Assembly (NCBI GenBank): GCA_964411125.1
Contig: CAYPJU010000108.1
Span: 1-15,871 of the forward strand
Origin: JBFIHF01 sp964411125
Lineage (GTDB): Bacteria; Myxococcota_A; Bradymonadia; Bradymonadales; Bradymonadaceae
DNA: 15,871 nt
Reading direction: 5' to 3'
Part shown: positions 9,349 through 15,871 of the stretch, piece after piece
Numbering within the stretch: the stretch's first letter is position 1
Layout of the letters: each line of letters starts with the position of its first letter
The notes under the pieces: model-generated
Seen by the model: only the letters and a program-made list of their open reading frames with translations
Told to the model about the DNA's origin: nothing
Database searches by the model: none
Translations under genes and position numbers: made by a program

Positions 9349-11483
9349 TCGTACGACAAGGTTCGCCCGTTGGCTTCGAAGAAGCGCCAGACCTGTTCGG
9401 CGTAGGGGTAGCGCGTCTTCGGCCCCGTGTCACACGGGAGGAGCCGCGACTGCGTGTCGCTCACCCAGTCGAAGCCGCCGCGGACGATGCAGCTCACGTA
9501 GGGGGCTTTCTCGCACTGCCACGTCTCACAGTTCGCGCGGGCGGGGGCGTCCCAGGGGGACGGATCGGACTGGCACCCGGAGAACTCTTGCCACTCGCGG
9601 TTGATCCGACGAAGTGAGTAGTTGGGGATCATGATGCAGTTGGGTCCGCCCTGAAGGGGGTTGTAGGGGTCCTGGTCGGCGTTGAATCGCAGGTAGGGGA
9701 CGGGCTCGGTGGGTTCGTAGGCGGGGTCCTCCTTCACGCGAAGGTAGGAGGTGGACGAGGCGGCGGAGAGTGGTCGTTCGGCAGCGAGTCGCTCGACCAT
9801 CAGCCCGCCCGATGCGTGCCCGAAGGCGAAGAGCCTCGAGTCGTCGAGGCAGAGAAACGACGCGGTCTCCTGGATGGCGTGGTTGGTGAATTGAACGTCG
9901 CTCACCATGCGCCACGCCGGCTCGCGATTCTGCGCGTCGGGAGCGATGACGACGAACCCCTCGCGGTCGGCCACTTCGGGGAATCCGCGGGTCTTGAGGG
10001 CGTACTCGGCGTTGCGATCGGAGTCGTGGTAGAGGAGGACCACGGGGTGGGGGACCTCGGGGTCGTAGCCCTCGGGGACGTGAACCATCCAGTAGCGATC
10101 CCCCCAATCCTTGCTCTTGACGGGATGCGAACCGACGAAGGGCGGCTTCTTCCCGCAGCCGCGCGTGGGGCCGCCCCCCGTCGTCCCTGCATCGGGGGGC
10201 TCGTGCGCCTCGGAGGGGACGGGGTCCGCGGACTTCGAGGCGCCGGGGACTCCCGCGGCCTCGATCTCGCGCGGCGGCGGCGCGTCGACGACGGCGACCG
10301 GTGCGACAGCGGGGTTCGTGGTGGGTCGAGCCTGGGGCGAATCGTCGCTGCGAAAGAAGTAGGCGAGCCCGCCGAGGAGGAGCACGGCTCCGACGATCGC
10401 GGCCCCGACCGCCCATGGAGGGAGTGCGGGGGGGCGCGCCGAGTCGAGGTGATCGGCCCGAGGCGGACCGGAATCATCCTCTGCGAACGGAGGCTCTCGC
10501 ACGGTGGCGGCTCCCGGCGCAGGCGCTCGACGGGGGGTGGGTGGAGCGGTCATCTCCGTCGTCCCGTCGTACCAGAGCGCGAAGGGGTCGTTCCCTTCGG
10601 CGGCGGTCAGTTCGAACGTCTTGCTGCCGACCAGTTCGGCGCAGCGGTCGAAGAGCTCGCGGGCGGAGCCGAGCCGGTCCTCGGGCTCCGTCGCGAGGAG
10701 GTCTGCGACGAGCGCGTCGACGGCCTCGGGGAGATCGGGCCGGTACTCGCTCGCCCGCGGCGCCTCGTTCTGCAGCTTCGCGACGATGAGCGAGAAGGCG
10801 GTCGCGCCGCTGAACGGGACGTCCCCTGTCAACATGTGGAAGAGGGTCGAGCCGACGGCGTAGAGGTCGGTCGCCGGACCGATCGTCGCGTTTGGCTTCG
10901 CCTGCTCGGGCGCCATGTACTTCGGCGTCCCCTGGATCTCGCCTTCTGCGGTGAGCCGCGTGTTTCGCGTCTCGTCGAGCGCGACCCCGAAGTCGACGAT
11001 CACCGGATCGACCAGCCCGTTGGAGGTGAGCCGCAGCATGACGTTGTCCGGCTTGAGATCGCGATGGACGAGGCCGCCGGCGTGCGCCTCGATCAGCCCC
11101 GCGGCGATGCGCCCGGTCAATCGAAGGCTCGTCTCCCATTTGAGCGGCCCTCCGGCGAGGACTTCGCCGAGCGGCACGCCATCGACGAACTCCATCGCCA
11201 GATAGAGGAGGTCGAGCTCTTCGTCGGTTCCGAACTCGATGATGCGTACGATCGCGGGGTGATGCAGAGCTGCGAGGGCTTCGGCCTCGCGCAGGAATCG
11301 CTTTCTGCCGCGCTCTGATTCGCTCGCGCGATCCCCCATCACCTTCAGGGCCACCTTGCGGTTCACCGAAAGCTGGGTCGCTTCGTACACGCGTCCCATG
11401 CCGCCGCTGCCAATCAGCCGCTCCAGTTGGAAGCGTCCGTCGAGGGTGAGCCCTTCGAACGGGTCGGACGACGATGTGCTCAT
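9345..11483 (-). CDS. K5: Ser/Thr kinase with a degenerate esterase-like ectodomain (Ser to Ala)
   Basis: A 712-residue predicted receptor kinase. The kinase covers about 17-287: GSGGMG, Lys47, HRDLKPDN at 140-147, DFG at 164-166; the activation segment reads GEIQGTPKYMAPEQ, lacking the Cys seen in K1, K3 and K4. DPFALW occurs at 299-304. The membrane helix is about 357-377 followed by FFR, then a linker with PDAG. The ectodomain after Cys443 has VHVPEGYD, VVLLYHDSD, GHASG at 555-559 (Ala557 at the nucleophile position), NADQDP (Asp605 kept) and GGFDW (Phe671 in place of His). It is a predicted pseudo-esterase. The N-terminus is closest to K3 (shared MST start and TQLSV-RKVA). The start has an AGGA 3 nt before the ATG; the K6 stop is 31 nt upstream. 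Confidence 0.92.
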   Translation of the reverse strand: MSTSSSDPFEGLTLDGRFQLERLIGSGGMGRVYEATQLSVNRKVALKVMGDRASESERGRKRFLREAEALAALHHPAIVRIIEFGTDEELDLLYLAMEFVDGVPLGEVLAGGPLKWETSLRLTGRIAAGLIEAHAGGLVHRDLKPDNVMLRLTSNGLVDPVIVDFGVALDETRNTRLTAEGEIQGTPKYMAPEQAKPNATIGPATDLYAVGSTLFHMLTGDVPFSGATAFSLIVAKLQNEAPRASEYRPDLPEAVDALVADLLATEPEDRLGSARELFDRCAELVGSKTFELTAAEGNDPFALWYDGTTEMTAPPTPRRAPAPGAATVREPPFAEDDSGPPRADHLDSARPPALPPWAVGAAIVGAVLLLGGLAYFFRSDDSPQARPTTNPAVAPVAVVDAPPPREIEAAGVPGASKSADPVPSEAHEPPDAGTTGGGPTRGCGKKPPFVGSHPVKSKDWGDRYWMVHVPEGYDPEVPHPVVLLYHDSDRNAEYALKTRGFPEVADREGFVVIAPDAQNREPAWRMVSDVQFTNHAIQETASFLCLDDSRLFAFGHASGGLMVERLAAERPLSAASSTSYLRVKEDPAYEPTEPVPYLRFNADQDPYNPLQGGPNCIMIPNYSLRRINREWQEFSGCQSDPSPWDAPARANCETWQCEKAPYVSCIVRGGFDWVSDTQSRLLPCDTGPKTRYPYAEQVWRFFEANGRTLSYE

Positions 11484-11486
11484 GGT

Positions 11487-11490
11487 TCCT
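11487..11490 (-). promoter_or_regulatory. Shine-Dalgarno of K5
   Basis: AGGA on the minus strand, 3 nt before the ATG at 11483, inside the 31-nt K6-K5 gap. It is the only clear ribosome binding site among the six kinase genes; the others start by overlap with the upstream stop or show no recognisable site. Confidence 0.55.
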
Positions 11491-11514
11491 GTCTACCGGA
11501 ATCCGCCGGGTTCG

Positions 11515-13575
11515 TCACTGCGGCGCCACGTCGACTCCCTCTTCCCGGAAGAACTTCCATGCCGCCTCCCGATAAGGGAATTTCGTCCTCGGCGAGGTAC
11601 AGAGTGCGAGCTGCGGCCCCTTCGACTCCCCGGCCCATTGGGCTCCGCCATCGACCAGGCAGAAGCCATAGGTCGACTCGGAACAAGACCACGTTTCGCA
11701 GTTTCCGTGGGGGTGCTCGAAGAACTCTTCGGACTTGCCGCGGCACCGGTGCCCCTCCTTCCAGTACGCGATGTGCTTCTCGTTGGAGTCGACCTGCTGT
11801 CCGTGGCAGTTGCGGCCCCCCTCGTGCAGGTTCACGGGGTCGTCCCGGCCGAGCATTTGAAGGTAAGGGACCTGCATCTCGCGTTCGCATCGGGTGGTCG
11901 CGACCGAGCGTCGGAAGTGGGTCCCGGCGAGGGCGGAAGCGCCGTACTCGCAGGCGATTCGCTGCGCGATTCGGTTGCCCGACCCGTGGGCGAGCAGGTA
12001 GCGACGGCGGGGGTCGACGCATAGTCGCTCCCCGAAGTCTTTGAACGCCGCGACGACGAAGTCGAAGTCCGCGCCTGAGCGCCAGGCGGGCATGTTACTC
12101 TGCGAGTCGGGGGCGAAGAGGAGCAGGTCGAACTCGTCGGCGATCTCCTGGAAGCCTCGCGTCGTAAGTTCGTGGACACCGCCGCTGGCTGAATCGTGGA
12201 ACATCATGACGACGGGATACGGCCGCGCCGGGTCGTACGAAGCGGGGACGTAGTAGTGGTACGTTCCGGCGACGTTAGACGCCCGCAGCGCCTGCTTTCC
12301 GATACCGGAACTGAAGGAGTCTCCGCCGCATCCGGTGCGGTTGTGGACGGGAGGCTCGTCCATCACGACGACGGCGGGAGGGGGGACGGGTTCGTCGACC
12401 GACGGCTCGGGCGGGGGGGCGGGGAGGGGGTCGATCGGCTCGACCACGATCGGTTCCGGGGAGCCCGTCTCGACGGGCGCCGGCGCCGGCGGTTCGTCGT
12501 CGTCGAGAAGGATCGATGCCATCGCCGCTCCCCCTCCGATGACGGCGGCGAGGAGGAGCACGGTGACGGCCGTGGTCGAGTGACGAACGGGCGTCGTCAC
12601 CGCGCTGGACGAGCCCGCTACCACGGGGTCGGCGACTGTCAGGCGCGGGGCGGCAGCGCGGCGGGCCACCTTCGCGAGGTCGTCGTCGGGGCCGGCCAAC
12701 AGCGTGATTCCTGCGTCACCGACGATCGTTCGAATCTCGTGAACGACGGCCTCCGCCGATACCGGGCGATGTTCCCGGTGGCGAAGGAGGAGGCGCGCGA
12801 CGAGCGCCGACGCTGCCGGGTCGATCTCGGGGACGAGGTCCGTCAGCGGTGGAGGGACGTCGGTCAGCTTCGCGCGCATGATCGCGACGGGGGAATCCCC
12901 GACGTGGGGGCACCGTCCCGAGATCATTTCGTAGAGGATCGCTCCGAGCGCGAAGAGGTCGGCCCGGCCGTCGACCTCCTCCCCCAAGGCCTGCTCGGGC
13001 GCCATGTAGAGGGGCGTGCCCCACGCTACCCCCGTCTCCGTCAGGCGCTCGCCGGCCTCTTCGCGCCGCGCAACGCCGAAGTCGAGGATCATCGGGCGGA
13101 TCGAGTTCCCGGTGGAGCGGGTCACCATGATGTTCTCGGGTTTGAGATCGCGGTGAACGATGCCGTGGCGGTGTGCTTCGGCGAGGCCCTCGGCAACGCG
13201 CGCCGCGAGCTGCAGCGCGGCGACCCATTGCATCGGTCCGGCGGCCATCGTTTCGCGTAGCGTGACCCCCTCGACGTAGTCCATCGCGATGTAGACGACC
13301 CCGAGCTCGGCGCTCGTCCCGTATTCGATCAGCCGCACGATGTTCGGATGATTCAGCGTCGCGACGACCCGCGCCTCGCGCAAGAATCGCTCCGTCGCCC
13401 GCCGCTCCGTCTCGCGGTCGTTCTGCAGCGTCTTGACCGCGACGATGCGGTCGACGGAGAGCTGAGTCGCCGCGAAGACCCGGCCCATCCCGCCCCTCCC
13501 GATCACGCGGTCGAGCCGAAATCTACCGTCGAGTATCTTGCCGACGAACGCGGCGCTCGGGTCGAGTTTCGCCAT
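11515..13575 (-). CDS. K6: first gene of the array; Ser/Thr kinase with a degenerate esterase-like ectodomain (Ser to Gly)
   Basis: A 686-residue predicted membrane kinase heading the array. The kinase spans about 19-287: GRGGMG, Lys48, HRDLKPEN at 141-148, DFG at 165-167 and WGTPLYMAPEQ. The membrane helix is about 334-357, then a Pro/Glu/Val linker. The ectodomain after Cys416 is the clearest match to the LpqC/PHB-depolymerase pattern: YYVPASYDPARPYPVVMMFH, GFQEIAD, CVDPRRRYLLA. The nucleophile elbow reads AHGSG (529-533), with Gly531 at the nucleophile position. GRDDP keeps the Asp (579), and GGAQWAG has Ala645 for His. Cysteines CETWSC...C are kept and the AAWKFFREEG end helix is intact. 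No Shine-Dalgarno is seen before the ATG, so a leaderless or weakly initiated start is possible. Any promoter of the array should lie in 13576-13759. Confidence 0.92.
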   Translation of the reverse strand: MAKLDPSAAFVGKILDGRFRLDRVIGRGGMGRVFAATQLSVDRIVAVKTLQNDRETERRATERFLREARVVATLNHPNIVRLIEYGTSAELGVVYIAMDYVEGVTLRETMAAGPMQWVAALQLAARVAEGLAEAHRHGIVHRDLKPENIMVTRSTGNSIRPMILDFGVARREEAGERLTETGVAWGTPLYMAPEQALGEEVDGRADLFALGAILYEMISGRCPHVGDSPVAIMRAKLTDVPPPLTDLVPEIDPAASALVARLLLRHREHRPVSAEAVVHEIRTIVGDAGITLLAGPDDDLAKVARRAAAPRLTVADPVVAGSSSAVTTPVRHSTTAVTVLLLAAVIGGGAAMASILLDDDEPPAPAPVETGSPEPIVVEPIDPLPAPPPEPSVDEPVPPPAVVVMDEPPVHNRTGCGGDSFSSGIGKQALRASNVAGTYHYYVPASYDPARPYPVVMMFHDSASGGVHELTTRGFQEIADEFDLLLFAPDSQSNMPAWRSGADFDFVVAAFKDFGERLCVDPRRRYLLAHGSGNRIAQRIACEYGASALAGTHFRRSVATTRCEREMQVPYLQMLGRDDPVNLHEGGRNCHGQQVDSNEKHIAYWKEGHRCRGKSEEFFEHPHGNCETWSCSESTYGFCLVDGGAQWAGESKGPQLALCTSPRTKFPYREAAWKFFREEGVDVAPQ

Positions 13576-13722
13576 ACGGGACGAGGGTATCGCGCATCAC
13601 GCCGTTCGCCTAGCCCGCGGCGTGGGTAGCGTGGGGGGGCGGGACCTCGACGTCGTGAGAGGGCGAGCTGCCCGGAAGAAGCCGTAAGCGTCGTACTGTC
13701 GCGCCGAATCGCTCACGCCTGC

Positions 13723-13751
13723 TTCATTAACGGGGTCGACTCTGGCATAGT
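13723..13751 (+). promoter_or_regulatory. Possible promoter of the lipoprotein gene
   Basis: TTCATT (13723-13728) and CATAGT (13746-13751) are separated by exactly 17 bp and lie just before the lipoprotein ATG at 13760. Matches to the consensus hexamers are partial (the -10 matches at 4 of 6). If used, transcription would begin about 13757-13760, making the mRNA nearly leaderless, which fits the absence of a Shine-Dalgarno before the ATG. The rest of the 184-bp divergent region holds a G-run near 13632-13642 and no clear promoter for K6. Confidence 0.35.
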
Positions 13752-13759
13752 TCGCGGCG

Positions 13760-15754
13760 ATGCGACGATATCTACTGGTTCTTGCGCTCTTCGCCCTCGG
13801 CTGCCCCGATACTCCGAACAATGGGACGACTGCGCCGGACGCGGGGCGTGGCGATCTCGGAGCGCGAAGCGACGGCGGCGACCTCGGCACGTTCTGCAAG
13901 CCGGGAGCGCGCCAGTGTCGCGATCTCGTCACCGCCGAAGTCTGCAACGCAGACGGTAGTGCGTTCGACGAAGAGGAATGCACGGGCGACCTTCGTTGCA
14001 ACGACCTCGACGGTACGTGTTCCCCCGAGATTTGCTCGCCGGGGAGCTTCGACGGATGCACCGACGACGGGCGGCAGCGCTACTGCAACCCGTCGGGGAC
14101 TGCCTGGATCGAAGACGTCTGTCCCGGTAACGCGACGTGTGAAGACGACCGCTGCGGCGAGCCGGAGTGCGAGGCCGACGCGGTCCGGTGCGTCGACACT
14201 TCGCAGCTCGAGGTGTGCAACGGAGCCGGCGCGTGGGTCGGTGGGAGCTATTGCCCACGCGGCACGGAGTGCTTCAATGGTGTCTGCGAGGAGCTCTGCG
14301 AGCTCAACAAGAAGATCTCGAGCTACATCGGCTGCGAGTACTGGTCCGCGGACTTGGACAACTTCGAAGACGCGCTGTCGAAGCCGCACGCGATCGTCGT
14401 CTCGAACGTGAACCCCGAGATCACCGCCAAGATTACGCTGTACGAGGGCGACTCCGACCAGGAGCTCAGGATCGACGGCGAAGGGAACCCGTTCGACGCC
14501 GAGATTCCGCCGGGGGAGGCACGCGTCTTTCTGATCCCGACCGGCTACGACCATTCGGGGACTCGGCACCTCCAGAACAAGGCGATCCGCGTCGTCGCGA
14601 ACATCCCCGTCATCGCGTCGCAGTTCAATCCGCTCAACAACCTCGACGTCTATTCGAACGACGGGACGCTCTTGCTCCCGACGAACTCGGTCGGCAACGA
14701 GTACTGGGGGATGAGCTGGCCGTTTCGCGGTGGGCGCATCAGCATTCGCGGGTTCCTCACGATCGTGAATTCGTCGGGATCGCCGAACCGCGTGCGGGTG
14801 ACCCCGTCGGCGGAGGTCGTCGCGGGGCCGAACATCCCCGCGATGCCTGCCGGCGTCGAGCGGGTCTTCGAGCTCAACCCGGGCGACTCGCTCAACCTCG
14901 AGACGAGCGGCGCCGAGCTCGAGGACGCCCGCGAGTTCGGCTGCCTGCAGGACACCGAAGGTCCACCCCCGCAGGTCTCGCCGTGCCCCGACCTGACGGG
15001 GACGCACATCGTGGCCGACTTCGACGTCACGGTCTTCGGCGGGCATCAGTGCGGCAATGTCGTTCAGGGGATCGACCGCTGCGACCACATCGAGTCGATC
15101 CTGTTGCCGGCGAGCTCGTGGGGCACGACGTATGTCGGGACGAAGTACAGCCCGCGCGCGACCTCGGCGACGATCGAACCGGAGGTGTGGCGCGTCATCG
15201 CTGCGGAGGACGGCACGCAGATTCAGACCGACCCTCCGATCGACGGTGTCCACGGTCGCACGATCAACGCCGGGGAGTGGCGGCAGTTCGAGGCGCGCGA
15301 AGCGTTCCTTCTGGGCGCGTCCAAGCCGGTGATGGTTTCGCAGTACATGGTCGGGTCGAACTGGCTCGGCATCCCGCGCATCTGTGACCAGGGGATCGAT
15401 GCCAACAACCCGACCGGCATCGGCGACCCCGCGATGACGGTGGGCGTCCCGACCGACCAGTTCCGCACCGACTACGTCGTCCTCACCCCCGACGACTACG
15501 AGCTCGACTACCTGAACATCATCGCGCGCGCCGGGCAGACGGTCTTGCTCGACGGCGAGGCGATTCCCGACGACGCTTGGGTCCCCGTCGGGTCGTCGGG
15601 TGCCTGGGAAGTCGCCGTCATAGAGGTCGAGGACGGACAGCACACCCTGATCGGCAACGCGCCGTTCGGGGTCGTCTCCTACGGCTACGACTGCCACGTC
15701 TCCTACGCGTACCCCGGCGGGCTGAACGTCGAAGAGATTTCGGAGCGGCTGTAG
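13760..15754 (+). CDS. Surface lipoprotein with Cys-rich repeats and an IgGFc-binding-like domain
   Basis: A 664-residue predicted lipoprotein. A short basic start (MRR) and hydrophobic core lead to ALGC with lipidated Cys15; the lipobox is slightly unusual (Ala-Leu-Gly before Cys). A Pro/Gly/Asp tether with PDAG follows. Three Cys-rich repeats cover about 46-87, 92-132 and 137-176, each with roughly six Cys in a C-x(6,7)-C...VCN/YCN...C...C...C pattern, probably disulfide-bonded. From about 180 to the end the protein looks like the IgGFc-binding N-terminal domain family common in myxobacterial secreted proteins: phrases such as HAIVVSN, IPVIASQFNP, LLLPTNSVGNEYW, VFGGHQC, SILLPASSWGTTY, PVMVSQYMVG and FGVVSYGYDCHVSYAYPGG. 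Despite the name, no antibody-related role should be assumed; adhesion or matrix binding is more likely. It is divergent from the kinase array. Confidence 0.87.
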   Translation: MRRYLLVLALFALGCPDTPNNGTTAPDAGRGDLGARSDGGDLGTFCKPGARQCRDLVTAEVCNADGSAFDEEECTGDLRCNDLDGTCSPEICSPGSFDGCTDDGRQRYCNPSGTAWIEDVCPGNATCEDDRCGEPECEADAVRCVDTSQLEVCNGAGAWVGGSYCPRGTECFNGVCEELCELNKKISSYIGCEYWSADLDNFEDALSKPHAIVVSNVNPEITAKITLYEGDSDQELRIDGEGNPFDAEIPPGEARVFLIPTGYDHSGTRHLQNKAIRVVANIPVIASQFNPLNNLDVYSNDGTLLLPTNSVGNEYWGMSWPFRGGRISIRGFLTIVNSSGSPNRVRVTPSAEVVAGPNIPAMPAGVERVFELNPGDSLNLETSGAELEDAREFGCLQDTEGPPPQVSPCPDLTGTHIVADFDVTVFGGHQCGNVVQGIDRCDHIESILLPASSWGTTYVGTKYSPRATSATIEPEVWRVIAAEDGTQIQTDPPIDGVHGRTINAGEWRQFEAREAFLLGASKPVMVSQYMVGSNWLGIPRICDQGIDANNPTGIGDPAMTVGVPTDQFRTDYVVLTPDDYELDYLNIIARAGQTVLLDGEAIPDDAWVPVGSSGAWEVAVIEVEDGQHTLIGNAPFGVVSYGYDCHVSYAYPGGLNVEEISERL

Positions 15755-15785
15755 CGGTGAGCGGTTAGCGGATAGCGGTCACCGC
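15754..15785 (+). repeat. GCGG-type heptads forming a hairpin at the lipoprotein stop codon
   Basis: Starting at the last base of the TAG stop, four 7-bp units follow: GCGGTGA, GCGGTTA, GCGGATA and GCGGTCA (15754-15781). GCGGTGA (15754-15760) is the exact reverse complement of TCACCGC (15779-15785), giving a 7-bp stem with an 18-nt loop. Independently, AGCGGATAGCGG (15767-15778) is the reverse complement of CCGCTATCCGCT at 15810-15821 in the repeat array to the right. Either structure could stop or protect the lipoprotein transcript, but there is no U-tract, so this is not called as a standard terminator. Confidence 0.6.
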
Positions 15786-15871
15786 AACCCGCAACCCGCA
15801 ACCCGCAACCCGCTATCCGCTCCCCGCTCCCCGCTCCCCGCTCCCCGCTCCCCGCTCCCCGCTCCCCGCTC
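15782..15871 (+). repeat. Heptanucleotide tandem repeat array (CCGCNNN)
   Basis: In-phase 7-bp units run to the window edge: four CCGCAAC (15782-15809), one CCGCTAT (15810-15816), seven CCGCTCC (15817-15865) and a partial unit. The invariant CCGC with a changing trinucleotide shows blocks of locally homogenised units. This is consistent with slippage or local duplication of single heptads. The array lies outside any recognisable gene and continues beyond the window, so its full length is unknown. Confidence 0.95.

Noticed and set aside
13772..15697. Minus-strand open frame of 641 codons under the lipoprotein gene
   Set aside because: Its composition is Arg/Val/Asp-rich with no motif, whereas the plus strand encodes a lipoprotein signal and a recognisable family domain.
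15754..15871. CRISPR array
   Set aside because: The repeat unit is 7 bp with no unique spacers and no cas genes nearby; it is a simple tandem repeat.

Overview
The window is GC-rich DNA with long open frames and weak Shine-Dalgarno sequences. It carries large PknB-type Ser/Thr kinases, 'PDAG'-type linkers and an IgGFc-binding-like lipoprotein. That mix points to Myxococcota, probably the Polyangiales/Sandaracinus side. This is inference from gene content; no marker gene is present.

Layout, left to right. (1) 1-195: a class II tRNA-Leu on the minus strand with anticodon AAG, read from a perfect-consensus sigma70 promoter with a GC-rich discriminator. (2) 196-647: a minus-strand Gdx/SugE-type SMR transporter (guanidinium exporter). 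Its leader folds as a guanidine-III (ykkC-III) riboswitch ending against the ribosome binding site. (3) 685-13575: six consecutive minus-strand genes, about 12.9 kb, named here K6 (first transcribed) to K1 (last). Each encodes an N-terminal Ser/Thr kinase, a proline-rich juxtamembrane region, one membrane helix, a low-complexity linker and a C-terminal alpha/beta-hydrolase domain resembling LpqC/PHB-depolymerase/feruloyl-esterase proteins. Genes overlap or lie at most 59 nt apart, so they probably form one operon or a few overlapping ones. (4) 13576-13759: a 184-bp divergent intergenic region. (5) 13760-15754: a plus-strand lipoprotein with three Cys-rich repeats and an IgGFc-binding-like domain. 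(6) 15755-15871: heptanucleotide repeats in two opposite orientations, running off the window.

The main discovery candidate is the six-gene array. All six kinase domains keep the catalytic Lys, HRD and DFG residues. The hydrolase domains, predicted to lie outside the cytoplasmic membrane, have lost catalytic residues: five replace the nucleophile Ser with Gly or Ala, and the sixth (K1) keeps Ser but lacks the His and Asp. No copy has a full triad. The fold landmarks and a cysteine motif are retained. The simplest reading is a family of receptor kinases that use dead esterase domains as ligand sensors, diversified by tandem duplication. The neighbouring divergent lipoprotein could belong to the same surface process, but that rests only on position and shared linker style.
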